The notes: generated from the sequence alone by a model not told the origin. Shown: positions 10,768-21,802, counted from the first letter of the stretch. The stretch is 64,000 nt of DNA from Alkalicoccobacillus plakortidis (GCF_023703085.1 NZ_JAMQJY010000001.1:1302001-1366000), one strand, 5' to 3'. Translations and numbers: made by a program.

Positions 10768-12012
10768 TTAATCTTTGATTAACGTCATCTCTCTTGTGCG
10801 TTGAGCTACTTCTTCTGGGTCAACTTTAATACGTGCAACTCCAGTTTCCATAGCTGTTTTAGCTACTGCTGCTGCAACAGCTGGTGCTACACGAGCATCA
10901 AACGGTGCAGGGATTACATAATCAGTTGTAAGCTCTGATTCGTCAATTAAGTTTGCGATCGCATATACGGCTGCAACTTTCATCTCTTCATTAATATGTG
11001 TAGCACGAACATCAAGCGCTCCACGGAAGATTCCAGGGAAAGCCAGTACGTTATTTACTTGGTTAGGGAAGTCAGAACGACCTGTTCCAATTACTGAAGC
11101 TCCTGCTGCTTTAGCGTCTTCTGGCATAATTTCTGGAACTGGGTTCGCCATTGCAAAGATGATCGGGTCATCATTCATGCTCTCAACCATTTCTTTTGTT
11201 ACAGCGCCTTCTGCTGATACTCCAATAAAGACATCTGCCCCTTTAATCACATCAGCAAGTGAACCTTCTAAACGCTTAGAATTCGTTTGTTTGGCTACTG
11301 CATCTTTAATTGGGTTCATACCATAGCTTCTACCTTCAAAAATAGCGCCTTTTGTATCACACATTACAATTTCACGCACACCAAGACTAAGCATCAATTT
11401 AATAATCGCAATACCAGCAGCTCCTGCTCCATTGGCTACAACTTTAATTTCAGATAGCTTTTTGCCACTTAATTTTAATGCGTTAATTAAACCAGCAAGT
11501 GTAACAATTGCTGTACCATGTTGGTCATCGTGGAAAATTGGAATATTTGTTTCTTTTTTTAGACGCTCTTCAATTTCAAAACAATCTGGTGCAGCTATAT
11601 CCTCTAAGTTAACCCCACCAAATGTTGGTTCAAGTAATTTAACCGTTTGGATAATCTCTTCGACGTTGTTTGTACGTAAGCAGATCGGAAATGCATCGAC
11701 TCCGGCAAATGATTTGAATAAAACAGCTTTACCTTCCATTACTGGTAAAGAAGCTTCTGGTCCAATGTTTCCAAGTCCTAATACAGCTGTCCCATTACTC
11801 ACAACTGCAACCATGTTGCCCTTCATTGTATATTCATAAACATTCTCTACATCTTCAAAAATTTCCTTACACGGTTCGGCAACACCAGGAGAATAAGCTA
11901 GGCTAAGATCTCTGGCATTTCTGACTGGAACTTTCGCTTTCGATTCTAGTTTCCCTTTGTTCAATCTGTGAATGTGTAGGGCTTCCTCTCTTGTCGTTGG
12001 CAAAATATCCAC
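10768..12012 (-). CDS. ytsJ: NAD(P)-dependent malic enzyme
   Basis: Malic enzyme (short bacterial type, 414 residues), oxidatively decarboxylating malate to pyruvate. Substrate and metal motifs include SLAYSPGVAEPC, FHDDQHGTAIVTLAG and the NAD(P) fold VVANGAGAAGIAIIK. It has the position of B. subtilis ytsJ between accD and dnaE and the same length class, so the YtsJ (NADP-preferring) assignment is by synteny and similarity; cofactor preference cannot be read here. Confidence 0.93.
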   Translation of the reverse strand: MDILPTTREEALHIHRLNKGKLESKAKVPVRNARDLSLAYSPGVAEPCKEIFEDVENVYEYTMKGNMVAVVSNGTAVLGLGNIGPEASLPVMEGKAVLFKSFAGVDAFPICLRTNNVEEIIQTVKLLEPTFGGVNLEDIAAPDCFEIEERLKKETNIPIFHDDQHGTAIVTLAGLINALKLSGKKLSEIKVVANGAGAAGIAIIKLMLSLGVREIVMCDTKGAIFEGRSYGMNPIKDAVAKQTNSKRLEGSLADVIKGADVFIGVSAEGAVTKEMVESMNDDPIIFAMANPVPEIMPEDAKAAGASVIGTGRSDFPNQVNNVLAFPGIFRGALDVRATHINEEMKVAAVYAIANLIDESELTTDYVIPAPFDARVAPAVAAAVAKTAMETGVARIKVDPEEVAQRTREMTLIKD

Positions 12013-12183
12013 TCTCCTTATGATATATATATACTTGACCTACATTTGGCCTGTCCTCTAACAAACACACTAATTATAAACAAAACTAGAGGTTGAGCCA
12101 AGTGTATTGGCTTCTAAGTTCAGAAAAATCACGATTTTTTAAGTTTAAAAAGTCTTCTATGATGGTTACAGCGCAAACAAACA

Positions 12184-15100
12184 TTATTTTAGAACGACAT
12201 TCTCTTCTCCTAAAATTGTTTTTAATTCACTCAGAATGTGGTCAGATAGATCTACCCTATAATCAACCGGCATATTCCGTCTCTCATTTGTATCATAAAA
12301 ATAAAAAACAACGTCTGTACTTCCTTCTGATTGTAATAGCAAAGACTCTACCTGGTTAAGGTGATCTGACTCCGAAGACGTTCGAATAAATAGTATTTTT
12401 TTACGAGTTCGAGCTTGAAGCTTGTCTAAAGGTAGGGCACGGTCAATAAGAAACTGTACTTTTTCACGACTGTCATCCATTTTTCCTTCTAAAAAAACGA
12501 GCTGATTAGGCTTTAGAAAATGGCCGCTCTCCTTCCACACACGAGGAAAAACGGTCGCTTCACATTGTCCACTCTCATCTCCTACTTTCAGAAAAGCCAT
12601 AGGATCTCCTTTTTTTGTCGTAATTCTCCGGACGTCTTCTACCATACTAGCAATACGAATTTTTCCTTTTTGATGAAACGCCTCATCAATTGTCATTCGA
12701 TTATACCTATCGAGAACATTTGAATATTCCTCAACAGGATGGCCAGATAGGTAAAAACCAAGTGCTTGTTTTTCATACATTAATTTCTCAGTGGGAAGTA
12801 ACGACTCTGCTTCTAAATAAGCTTGGTGCAGGCGGATTAAGAGTAAAAAGCCCCTCTGTCTCAGCTTGAAATTCACGAACACTTTGTCCGTATTCAAACG
12901 CCTCATCTAGCGATCGTAATAATACAGAACGTTCCAACTGCCACTCATCAAAAACGCCCGCCTTAATTAAACTTTCTACCGTTCGTTTTGGAACAAGCTG
13001 CGGGCTTAGTCGTGTACAAAAATCAAATAAATGAGCAAACGGCTTTTGAGTACGTTCTCGAATGATTTCTTGGACAGCCTTCACCCCTACATGCTCAATA
13101 GAAAGCAAGCCAAATCGAATCCCATTTATGTCATATGTAAACAACTGCTGGCTTTTGCTAATCGACGGCGGTTGAATGACTTGTTCATGCTGCTTGGCTT
13201 CTATCAAATAGAAAGAAAGCTTCTCTTGATTATGCCATACAGAAGATAGAAGTGCAGTATAAAATGCGGAAGAATAATGCGTTTTAAGAAAGGCAAGCTG
13301 ATAACTTAATAGGCTATAAGCAACAGCATGGCTTCTATTAAAACCATAATTAGCGAATCGTTCAATTAATCCATAAGCATGCTCAGCAATCCGCTCTTCA
13401 TATCCAAGCTGAATGGAACGATGAACAAAGTCTCTTTTTTGTTCATGAAGAGATTCTTCATTCTTTTTACTGATTGCTCTCCTTAATAGATCTGCTTCAG
13501 CCATTGAATAGCCTGCTAGCTTAGATGCTAACTGCATAATTTGCTCCTGGTATACAAGCACACCATAGGTTGGACTTAGTATGGATTCTACATCATCATG
13601 CAAGTATTCAATAGGTCGCTTATGTTGTTTGCCTTCAATGTAGGTTGGAATATATTCCATAGGACCTGGACGATACAGGGCATTAACAGCCACAATATCT
13701 TCAAATTCTGTAGGACCTAATTGAGTGAGTACATTTCGCATTCCATCAGACTCAAGCTGAAAAACTCCCGTAGTATCTCCACTAGCAAGCAGCTTAAAGG
13801 TTGGTTTGTCATCTAACGGAAGCTCATTTAGTTCGATCAGCTTTTGTTCTTGTTTACGTACACTTGTCAAAATCGTTTCCAACAGCGTTAAATTTCGCAA
13901 ACCCAAAAAATCAAATTTCAACAATCCAACCTGCTCAACGACTTCCATTGAAGCCTGAGTCAAGGCAATTCGGTCTCGACCTTGCTGCAGGGCCACACGC
14001 TCAGTTAAAGGTTCAGCACTAATAATAAGTCCTGCGGCATGCGTTGATGTATGCCTCGGTAATCCTTCAATCGCTTTTGCAGCTCTCGTTAACGCAGCTA
14101 CCTCACTATGATCCTCAATCAATTGATAAAACGTTTTACTTTGTTCAATGGCTTTTGTAATCGTCATTTTTGGCGTTGATGGCACCTCTTTAACCACTCG
14201 TTCTAATAAGCCTGGTTCAGTGCCAAGAGCTTTTGCTGTAGCACGAATCGCAGCTCTTGCGGCAAATGTACCAAACGTTAGAATTTGTGCAACGTGCGTG
14301 GCTCCATATTTTCCTTGCACGTATTCAATCACTTCATCACGCCTGTGATCCGGAAAATCTATATCAATATCAGGCAGAGTGATTCGTTCAGGGTTTAAGA
14401 AGCGTTCAAATACAAGGTTATATCTGATAGGATCGACATGAGTAATAAACAAACAATAAGCAACAAGCGAACCTGCTGCAGAGCCCCTACCTGGTCCAGC
14501 CAAAATCCCTTTATTTCTTGCATACTTCATAAAGTCCCACACGATGAGAAAATAATCACTAAAGCCCATTTGCTCAATGACTGTCAGCTCATACTCTAAT
14601 CGCTCTTTTACTTCTTTTGATTCAACCTGATATCGACTTTTTAAGCCTTGCTCACAAAGAGTTCTTAGATAGGTGGTTGCAGTCTGATCAGTTAATGGGA
14701 ATTTCGGCAATCGAATAGCCAGATCAAGATCTACATTAGTTGAAGCAGCTAATGATTCACTCGCTTTAATTGCTTTTGGAAACGCATGAAAAAGAGATTC
14801 CATCTCTCGAGCAGATGGTAGCTCATACTTCGTGTCATCTATATCTTCTGGACTGTTATCCAAATCGATAGCTCGTAATAATTTATAGGTATATTGGTCT
14901 TTGTCACTCAAATAACGAATCGGCTTGGACGCAATTAATTGAATATTTTGGTCACTGGCAAACGAAGATAGTTGATGCTGAAAGTCTATATCCTCGTCTA
15001 TCTGAAGTTCTAAATACCAAGAATGATTCCCATTTTTCCAACTGTCCAACCATAATGCAACCTGTTGTGGTTGACTTGCCTGCAACCATCGATAAATAAA

Positions 15101-15504
15101 CACTTGCTTATACGGGACAATCACTGTACATTCATCAACCTTAGCGTCTAACCATTCTTGTTTTGAAAGATACTTCTGTTTGTCATCCTTCATCCCAAGC
15201 AATGTTGCTAGCTCAGCAGCTCTTTGTATCCCGCATTCGATTTTGCCAGCAATCGTAGAGGAAAAAGTTCCTCATGTCCATTTTTTGTTTGTTCTATTAC
15301 GGTTATTTCTAAGCCTATTATTGGTTTTATACCATGTTTCAAGCAAGCTTGATAGAAAGGGATCGAACCGTACATCACATGATAATCTGTCAGAGCCAAC
15401 GCCTCATAGCCAAGATTTTTAGCTGTTTGTACGAGCTCATCAATCCGGTTGGATGATCGTAATAAACTGTATTCACTATAGACAGAGGTCTGAACAACAC
15501 TCAT
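12184..15504 (-). CDS. dnaE: DNA polymerase III alpha subunit DnaE, frame broken twice
   Basis: DnaE-type replicative polymerase, used with PolC at the Bacillus fork for primer extension. Order: PHP domain (N-terminus, ALTDYHVMYGS), polymerase core with catalytic PDIDIDFPD and GRGSAAGSLVAY, finger/thumb region, then an OB-fold and C-terminal domain ending NVVLK. About 1106 residues when restored, close to B. subtilis (1115). Start at ATG 15504 after AAAGGAGAATCAAC. Two frame breaks exist. The internal one is plus GCTTGG at 12821-12826: removing one base gives PPAPAYLEAE and joins the two large parts. The N-terminal one (15195-15215) needs two extra bases removed or one added; it also contains CCAAGC (15195-15200). 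An essential gene, so artefact is likely. Confidence 0.92.
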
Positions 15505-15604
15505 GTTGATTCTCCTTTCTATTTTTAGATGTTTAGATAAGTAGGCATACTTTGTACAGCTCGGTTCATACATATAAGGACGACCTTAAAAGGAGGCGGC
15601 TGTA

Positions 15605-15937
15605 TTGACCAGAGAAATGCTTGCAACCTTAGTCATTGATTTTTTTGTAGCATTTGGCGTCATCATTGGCGGTGCATTAATAGGTGGCATCGGTGCCTTT
15701 ATCCTAGGAAAACCCCCACTACTAGCTATTCATAATTTAGCAGGCAGCTTAAAGATTTGGGCAATTGTCGCTGCTTTAGGAGGAACCTTTGATGCCATCA
15801 CTACATTGGAAAGAGGCCTATTCAGCGGTATACATGATGACATTTACCGAACCTTATTGATGGTTTTTGCCGCATTATGTGGCGCTCATACAGGAACCAT
15901 TTTAATACAGTGGATTGTGGGAGACCCACTTTCATAA
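15605..15937 (+). CDS. ytrH: Sporulation membrane protein YtrH
   Basis: 110-residue membrane protein matching the YtrH sporulation family (required for normal spore coat/cortex in B. subtilis, SigE-dependent). It has three or four hydrophobic segments, GGALIGGIGAFILGKPP early and MVFAALCGAHTGTILIQWIVGDP at the end. The start codon is TTG at 15605, chosen because AAAGGAGG lies 8 nt upstream. It overlaps the next gene ytrI by one base (TAATG). Divergent from dnaE. Confidence 0.9.
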   Translation: MTREMLATLVIDFFVAFGVIIGGALIGGIGAFILGKPPLLAIHNLAGSLKIWAIVAALGGTFDAITTLERGLFSGIHDDIYRTLLMVFAALCGAHTGTILIQWIVGDPLS

Positions 15938-16443
15938 TGAGGGTTCCATCTAATGTTTCGCGCCCAGGCTGGTTGCGTTTTTTTGCTGGAATAATGCTTG
16001 GCAGTATCCTTGGGTGGGTGTTTTTCTTATTTCAGTATGGACAAATCTATGACGGAATGATTGTCACACGCATACAGCAGGATCTGAAAATCGAAACCTT
16101 ACAAGAAAGAATTGATCAACTTATTAGTGAACAAAAAAGTCAAAATGAAGATAATCAAAAGAAGCTAACCATTCAACAAATCGAAGTTCATTTCACTTCT
16201 GAATCGCGATTAGATCTTGATCAGCTAACAATTTATGAAATTCGACAAAACATCTTATCTGAACTTGCTTATCTGGAACGCAAAGATATTGAATCCGTTC
16301 ACCACACAAAAGAGTTGCTCATACGCACCATTGAAAATAAAATCTTCACGGTTGAAGATAAACGATATCAAGTAAAAATTAATGAAGTTTATCTCTTTAC
16401 AACCCTTCATTTATACGCAGAAATTCAATTAGACAGTACGTAA
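15937..16443 (+). CDS. ytrI: Sporulation membrane protein YtrI
   Basis: 168-residue YtrI family protein: one N-terminal membrane anchor (about residues 14-35, WLRFFAGIMLGSILGWVFFL) and an extracytoplasmic or spore-side helical domain with a coiled coil (about 50-75). The start used is ATG 15937, overlapping the ytrH stop (TAATG), which implies translational coupling; a longer upstream frame inside ytrH is rejected. The length agrees with B. subtilis YtrI. Likely acts with YtrH in the SigE-controlled spore programme. Confidence 0.87.
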   Translation: MRVPSNVSRPGWLRFFAGIMLGSILGWVFFLFQYGQIYDGMIVTRIQQDLKIETLQERIDQLISEQKSQNEDNQKKLTIQQIEVHFTSESRLDLDQLTIYEIRQNILSELAYLERKDIESVHHTKELLIRTIENKIFTVEDKRYQVKINEVYLFTTLHLYAEIQLDST

Positions 16444-16530
16444 TTTATCTGAATTTTTATCAAAAGACTGGATTTAGCCTACTTTTCCTTTATACTAGAG
16501 AATAGACACAAGGTAAGGAGGCCATCCAAT

Positions 16531-16749
16531 ATGGACATGACTGGAAAAGATATGGTCATCAATCGTAAGGATATGGCACGAAAAAAACTTGCGAAACTTA
16601 AAGCAGGTCAAAGTGCCTTTACCGAAACACAAGAAGTTGCTGACCTTTTACGCAAGCTCGCAAAAGAAGATGGTGTACTTTTTGACGAAGATAACACGGA
16701 TTTAGGTGCCTGGTTTATACCGAAAACACAGACAGAGAAAAGTGAATAA
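16531..16749 (+). CDS. Hypothetical small protein, 72 aa
   Basis: Not recognised. A soluble, charged 72-residue protein with KDMARKKLAKLKAGQSAF and an acidic C-terminal half; no membrane segment or Cys. A strong Shine-Dalgarno (AAGGAGG) 8-9 nt before the ATG and a good bidirectional terminator right behind it support real expression. It sits between ytrI and the convergent nrnA. Confidence 0.75.
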   Translation: MDMTGKDMVINRKDMARKKLAKLKAGQSAFTETQEVADLLRKLAKEDGVLFDEDNTDLGAWFIPKTQTEKSE

Positions 16750-16756
16750 GAGAGTA

Positions 16757-16788
16757 CAGAGAGGGCTTCAGTTGAAGGCCTCTTTTCA
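16757..16788. terminator. bidirectional terminator
   Basis: Stem GAGGGCTTCA / TGAAGGCCTC (16760-16782) with TCTTTTC after it; lies between the 72-aa gene and the convergent nrnA. Confidence 0.8.
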
Positions 16789-16791
16789 TAT

Positions 16792-17724
16792 TTATTCCGA
16801 CTCACAAACCTTTATTAGCTTAGATATGATCTCATCTGTTTCTTCCCACGAATAAGCAGTCGCACCAGAAGCTAATGTATGACCCCCGCCTTGATGTTCT
16901 TGTGCAATTCCATTAATAATGGGACCACGCGAGCGAAGTCTAACACGAATTCGATCCGCTTCTTCTACAAAAAAGACCCAAACCATTAATCCTTCAACTG
17001 AAGAGAATGTATTGACAAGCTGTGAAGATTCATTGGAAGTCACATCAAATGTTTCCAGCACATCACTCCTTAATTTCATCACACCTACACAACCATGATG
17101 AATTTCAAAGTGCTGCAATACGTACCCTTCCAATCGTGTCATTCGAAGATCTCTTTTATAAAGCTCCGCATAAAAATCGTTTACTTCTATATCTTGTTCT
17201 AAAAGTAGTGCCGTTCTTCTCAGGGTTTCAGGTTTTGTATTAGGATATCTAAACCGTCCCGTGTCTCCTACAATACCAGCGTATAAAAGCAATGCAGAGC
17301 TTTTAGAAAGACTAAGCTCTCTAGATCCCTCAACTAGTTCAACAATCATTTCACTAGTTGAGCTAGCACTCACATCTACCCATACCACATCACCATAAGG
17401 CTCTTCATTCGGATGGTGATCAATTTTGATTAACTCAGCTCCTAATCTAAAGCGGTCATCACTAATTCTTTCTTGATTTGCACTATCACACACAATGACT
17501 AGTGCTCCGTTGTATTCTTCATCTGTAATCGTGTCCATCTCACCTAAAAATAACAAGGAAGGCTCGGATTCGCCTACTGTATAGATGTTTTTATTTTGGT
17601 ATGCTTCTTTTAGAATAGCGGCTAGGCCTAGCTGTGAACCTAACGCATCTGGATCCGGTCGTACATGTCTGTGAATAATAATCGTATTGTATTTCGAAAT
17701 TTTTTCTAGTATAGCTTGTTTCAT
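16792..17724 (-). CDS. nrnA: Bifunctional nanoRNase / pAp phosphatase NrnA
   Basis: DHH/DHHA1 phosphoesterase of 310 residues (B. subtilis YtqI/NrnA), which degrades 2-5 nt RNAs and dephosphorylates 3'-phosphoadenosine 5'-phosphate. Metal-binding motifs are seen in HRHVRPDPDALGS, VCDSANQERISD and IDHHPNEEP (the DHH motif). The DHHA1 substrate motif is GGGHTLASGA near the C-terminus. Alone on the minus strand, convergent with the 72-aa gene and divergent from ytpI. Confidence 0.95.
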   Translation of the reverse strand: MKQAILEKISKYNTIIIHRHVRPDPDALGSQLGLAAILKEAYQNKNIYTVGESEPSLLFLGEMDTITDEEYNGALVIVCDSANQERISDDRFRLGAELIKIDHHPNEEPYGDVVWVDVSASSTSEMIVELVEGSRELSLSKSSALLLYAGIVGDTGRFRYPNTKPETLRRTALLLEQDIEVNDFYAELYKRDLRMTRLEGYVLQHFEIHHGCVGVMKLRSDVLETFDVTSNESSQLVNTFSSVEGLMVWVFFVEEADRIRVRLRSRGPIINGIAQEHQGGGHTLASGATAYSWEETDEIISKLIKVCESE

Positions 17725-17823
17725 AAATGACTCCTTTTATGTACTCGTTTAGTATTGATCTAGCTATTTTTTTATAGTCACGCTACAATGCAGATAAGAT
17801 ATGTATATCAAGGAGGCTTATAC

Positions 17824-18117
17824 ATGGATAAATTGCTCATTATCCTAATTGTTTTTACTGCAGTCTTTTTTCTCTATAATCGAATCCAAGCATGGAGAAA
17901 ACCAGATTCTTTAATTAAAAAAATCTATGAAACACGCTCTAGACTATTTCTTGGTTTGTTTCTACTTGTCTTTAGCTTAAACCTACTTGTACAACCTCGA
18001 GGGGTTATTGATATGGTTATAGGTAGCGTATTAATGATCTTTGCTTTGGCTAATACAATCTATGGATTTAAGGCGTATAAGCATTATATCGCACAAGCTG
18101 AACCTTCTAAATCATAA
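17824..18117 (+). CDS. ytpI: YtpI family membrane protein
   Basis: 97-residue membrane protein with three hydrophobic segments matching the YtpI family, function unknown. The ATG at 17824 is taken as the start because AAGGAGG lies 8-9 nt upstream; an earlier in-frame Met at 17788 has no such site. Neighbours nrnA and ytoI keep the B. subtilis order. Ends in a strong terminator shared with convergent ytoI. Confidence 0.85.
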   Translation: MDKLLIILIVFTAVFFLYNRIQAWRKPDSLIKKIYETRSRLFLGLFLLVFSLNLLVQPRGVIDMVIGSVLMIFALANTIYGFKAYKHYIAQAEPSKS

Positions 18118-18124
18118 AAAAAGG

Positions 18125-18168
18125 GGTGGACCCATAAGCCTGAATAATGGCTTATGGGTCTTTTTACT
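18125..18168. terminator. bidirectional terminator ytpI/ytoI
   Basis: Perfect stem GACCCATAAGCC / GGCTTATGGGTC (18129-18160) followed by TTTTTA; on the other strand by CACCCCTTTTTTT. Confidence 0.9.
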
Positions 18169-18170
18169 GT

Positions 18171-19475
18171 TTAATCCATTAATTGAGCCATGACAAGTGC
18201 TTTTCCAACAATTCGCTCTTCGTCATAAAGTTCCACATCTATTTTTGCATGTTTTCTTCCAAGCTCCAACACCTTAGGAATAACAGTAACTATGCTATCA
18301 ATTTGAACGGGTTTGAGAAAATATAACGTCATGTTCTCTACGACTAGATCCCCCTTCGATCTTGATCGTAAAATCCGACTTCCTGCTTCTGTTACCAAGG
18401 TTGTCATTACACCATACGAAACTGTTCCAAGATGATTACTCATTTGCGGAGAAATACCACACTGATATTGCCCCTCCGCTCCTGGAACCTGCTCCATTCG
18501 GCTTACAACTATATCTTCTATTGTTTCTCCAACCTGAGGTTGACGTTGGATCATTTGAAGAGCCTTTAATACATCCTGACGACTCACTACGCCAGTTAAA
18601 TGGTTATGGCTATCAACTACAGGTAACAATTCAATACCTTCCCACACCATAACGTGAGCCGCTGAGGCAACAGACGTTCTTTCACTAACTGTAATTGGAT
18701 CAGACGTCATCACTTTATCAATCGACACCTGTTTAGAAACATCCACAACGTCCTTAGCTGCAATCATGCCTTTTACTTTTGAAAGCTTGTCTACAACTGG
18801 ATAGCGACTGTGCCCTGTTTGCTCATTAAGCTCATGCCAACGATTAACTGCATCATCTGTATATAATAAAAAAGTCTCTTCAAGCGGAATCAAGATATCA
18901 TCCACAAGCACAATTTCTTTTTTAATCAATTGATCATAAATAGCCCTGTTGATCATTGCCGCAACTGTAAATGTATCATAACTCGTTGAGATAATAGGCA
19001 AATCAAGCTCATCTGCCAACCTCACAGTATTAGGATTTGTATCAAACCCTCCAGTAATGAGAACAGCAGAGCCAGCTTCTAAAGCTAGTGTATGTGAATC
19101 ATACCGATTCCCAACAATTAATAAATTCCCTGCGGTCACATATCTCATCATTGCATCTTTTGTCATAGCCCCAATAACAAAACGATTTAATGTCTTATGC
19201 AATCCTTGCCTACCGCCTAATACTTGGCCCTCAACAATATTGACAATTTCTGCGTAGGTTAGTTTCTCAATATTTTCTTTTTTCTTTTTCTCAATGCGAA
19301 TAGTCCCGACTCGTTCAATGGTACTGACAAGCCCTTGATTCTCAGCTTCTTTAATTGCTCTATATGCCGTTCCCTCACTTAGAGATAGGGCTTTGGCGAT
19401 TCTGCGGACAGAAATTTTTTCACCCACATGCAAGCGTGTTATATAATCAAGTATTTGCTCGTGCTTCGTAGCCAT
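18171..19475 (-). CDS. ytoI: CBS-DRTGG-hotdog regulatory protein YtoI
   Basis: 434 residues. Order of domains: winged-helix-like N-terminus (about 1-65, ISVRRIAKALSLSEGTAYRAIKEAE), DRTGG domain (about 75-180), two CBS modules (about 195-310) that would bind an adenosine nucleotide, and a C-terminal hotdog (thioesterase-like) fold from about 325. This is the YtoI architecture; the physiological role is not established. It may be an adenine-nucleotide sensing regulator. Start ATG 19475 with GAGGG upstream. Confidence 0.9.
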   Translation of the reverse strand: MATKHEQILDYITRLHVGEKISVRRIAKALSLSEGTAYRAIKEAENQGLVSTIERVGTIRIEKKKKENIEKLTYAEIVNIVEGQVLGGRQGLHKTLNRFVIGAMTKDAMMRYVTAGNLLIVGNRYDSHTLALEAGSAVLITGGFDTNPNTVRLADELDLPIISTSYDTFTVAAMINRAIYDQLIKKEIVLVDDILIPLEETFLLYTDDAVNRWHELNEQTGHSRYPVVDKLSKVKGMIAAKDVVDVSKQVSIDKVMTSDPITVSERTSVASAAHVMVWEGIELLPVVDSHNHLTGVVSRQDVLKALQMIQRQPQVGETIEDIVVSRMEQVPGAEGQYQCGISPQMSNHLGTVSYGVMTTLVTEAGSRILRSRSKGDLVVENMTLYFLKPVQIDSIVTVIPKVLELGRKHAKIDVELYDEERIVGKALVMAQLMD

Positions 19476-19559
19476 AAAGTCTCACGCCCTCATTCTTCCA
19501 GCTGATAGTCAAAATTTATACTATCTTCATTATACGTCTGAAAGAATAGGGCTTCAAGT

Positions 19560-19805
19560 TCATTCGTATTCAGCTGTCTTTCTTTGAATCATGACCGGCT
19601 GCCTTCTAGATTGCTTCACGACTTGACGCTTTGAATGTGTTCGGACCCAGGCTAAGAGATTACTAAGTAAAACTAAGGCAGCAAAGGCAATCCAGCACAA
19701 TGCAAACCAACCAGTTACACCGCCCTCACCAAGCGGCAAATATTGAACTCCATATGAAAACAGCACTCCCGCTAACAATAAACAAATGAAAAAACGTTGC
19801 TTCAT
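19560..19805 (-). CDS. Small membrane protein, 81 aa, unknown
   Basis: Not recognised. Two membrane segments (about residues 5-24 and 33-56) followed by a basic cytoplasmic tail rich in Arg and Lys. ATG at 19805 is chosen over the upstream GTG because AAAGGGGAG sits 8 nt before it. Located between ytoI and ytkL on the same strand. Confidence 0.65.
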   Translation of the reverse strand: MKQRFFICLLLAGVLFSYGVQYLPLGEGGVTGWFALCWIAFAALVLLSNLLAWVRTHSKRQVVKQSRRQPVMIQRKTAEYE

Positions 19806-19844
19806 AGCCGTCACTCCCCTTTATATAGGGTATGCAGGCTTGTA

Positions 19845-19876
19845 CAAAAAAAGACCAGCAACATCACTGGTCTTCT
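19845..19876 (-). terminator. terminator of ytkL
   Basis: Stem AAGACCAG / CTGGTCTT (19851-19874) followed on the minus strand by TTTTTTT, right after the ytkL stop. Confidence 0.85.
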
Positions 19877-19883
19877 TACTTAA

Positions 19884-20567
19884 TTATAATGTAATCGCAT
19901 CGCCAACTTGCATGACGTGACCTACTCCACTTGGAAGCTTCGCAACAAAGTCTTCAGGATTTTGCTCAATTCCAGGGAAGGTATTGTAATGTATAGGCAC
20001 TACCCTTTCAGCTTGTAGCCATTCAGCTGCCGCAATTGCATCCTCTGGTCCCATTGTTAAAGTATCACCAATTGGCAAAAAGGCTAAATCAATGTTGTTA
20101 CGTTCGCCTATGATTTTCATATCGCCAAATAATGCCGTGTCACCTGCGTGATAAATCGTTTTTCCTTCCGCAGTAAAAAGTATCCCTGCAGGCATGCCCG
20201 TATAAATAATCTGTTGCGATTCCTCATCAATGACCGACGAACCGTGAAATGCCTGAGTTAATTTTACTTTTCCAAATTCAAACTCATGCGCTCCACCAAT
20301 ATGCATTGGCTGAGTTTTTACACCTTGCCAGCCAAGATAATTAGCAAGCTCAAATGTCGCAATCACCAGGGCATCATTTTTCTTCGCAAGCTCGACAGTA
20401 TCGCCAACATGGTCGCCATGACCATGTGTAAGCAGAATCACATCAACTTTTTGTTCATCTGCTTTTAAGTCTGATTTTTCGTTTCCTGTAATAAATGGAT
20501 CAATTAAAATAGTGGTGCCATTTGTCTCTATCTTTACAACAGAGTGACCATGATAACTAACATTCAT
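19884..20567 (-). CDS. ytkL: Metallo-beta-lactamase fold hydrolase YtkL (UPF0173)
   Basis: 227-residue metal-dependent hydrolase of the UPF0173 group. The metal motif HGHGDH (in [13 protein letters not shown]), HGSSV and [11 protein letters not shown] provide the expected His/Asp ligands. Its substrate is unknown. Divergent from the M24 peptidase gene; position matches B. subtilis ytkL. Confidence 0.92.
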   Translation of the reverse strand: MNVSYHGHSVVKIETNGTTILIDPFITGNEKSDLKADEQKVDVILLTHGHGDHVGDTVELAKKNDALVIATFELANYLGWQGVKTQPMHIGGAHEFEFGKVKLTQAFHGSSVIDEESQQIIYTGMPAGILFTAEGKTIYHAGDTALFGDMKIIGERNNIDLAFLPIGDTLTMGPEDAIAAAEWLQAERVVPIHYNTFPGIEQNPEDFVAKLPSGVGHVMQVGDAITL

Positions 20568-20696
20568 TATTCTCAGCTCCTATATTCAACTTCTATACTT
20601 TAGTATGTAACCGATTTTTAATTTATTAAAACCATTGATTTGTACACGTATTATCTCATTATGATAAAGTAGAACAAACAAACAAGGAGGTCTATC

Positions 20697-21801
20697 ATGT
20701 CTACATCACGATTAGAAACGTTTCAAGACTCTTTAAAAGAACAACAAATAGCAGCTGCTTTTATCCAGGGTAAAGAAAATGTATTTTACCTTACAGGTTT
20801 TCGTACAGATCCTCATGAACGAATTGTAGCACTTATTGTGTTACCCGATGAAGCTCCCTTTTTAATTGTGCCAGGCATGGAGAAATCTTTAGTTCAAAAA
20901 GCTTGCTTGGACCGGTGAAATCCTTACATATAGCGACACAGACAATCCTTGGACAATTCTTCAAGATACATTATCACGCTACACATTTAAAGGAGATTCC
21001 GTTTGGGTTGAGAAACGTATTATTGCCCTTGAACGCGCGGAACAACTGCAACACCTCTTTGGCCCAAAACAGCTTCTTGATGCTGAGCCCGCCTTAATGA
21101 AACTAAGATCAATTAAAACAGAAAAAGAGATTTCTGTATTGCGAAAAGCAGCTCAACTCGCTGATCTGGGTGTACAAATTGGCGTTGAAGCAATTGCAGA
21201 GGGTCGTAAAGAGATTGATATCCTCGCAACCATTGAATACGAGCTTACTCGCAAAGGCATTACCGAAATGGCTTTCCAAACGACCGTGATTAGCGGCGGG
21301 AATTCAGCCGATCCACACGGGAAACCAGGCAATAAAACCATTACACACGGAGATCTAGTACTATTTGACCTTGGAGTTGTACTTGATGGGTATTGCTCAG
21401 ATATTACGCGTACCGTTGCCTTTGGTGACATCTCTGAAGAGCTCCGCACTGTATACAATACAGTCTTAGAGGCTCAACTAGCAGCTGTATCCCTATGTAA
21501 ACCAGGTACAGAATTAGGTGCACTCGATCGCAAAGCACGCTCTATCATTACAGAAGCAGGATATGGCGAATGGTTCCCGCACCGTCTAGGTCATGGACTT
21601 GGAACCGACGTTCACGAACTTCCATCTATCAACGAAACCAATCAAGACAAACTTCAAGCTGGCATGACCTTCACCATTGAACCAGGTATCTATTTGCCTA
21701 ACAAAGGTGGCGTACGGATTGAAGACGATATTCTTATTACAGAAGATGGACATGAGCTTTTAACAAACTATCCGAAAGAACTACAGATTATTAAAGCATA
21801 A
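20697..21801 (+). CDS. Xaa-Pro dipeptidase/aminopeptidase (M24), frame broken by one extra base
   Basis: PepQ-like M24 metallopeptidase cleaving before or after proline. The N-terminal creatinase-like domain spans about residues 1-130; the pita-bread catalytic domain carries the metal ligands Asp in DLGVVLDGYCSD, His in HRLGHGLGTDVHE and Glu in TIEPGIYLP and GGVRIEDDI. The frame breaks at GCTTGG 20905-20910; with one T removed the text reads QKACWTGE and both parts join to about 367 residues, a full-length family member. ATG at 20697 follows AAGGAGG. I avoid choosing between pepQ, ykvY and yqhT names. Confidence 0.9.
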
Positions 21802-21802
21802 T

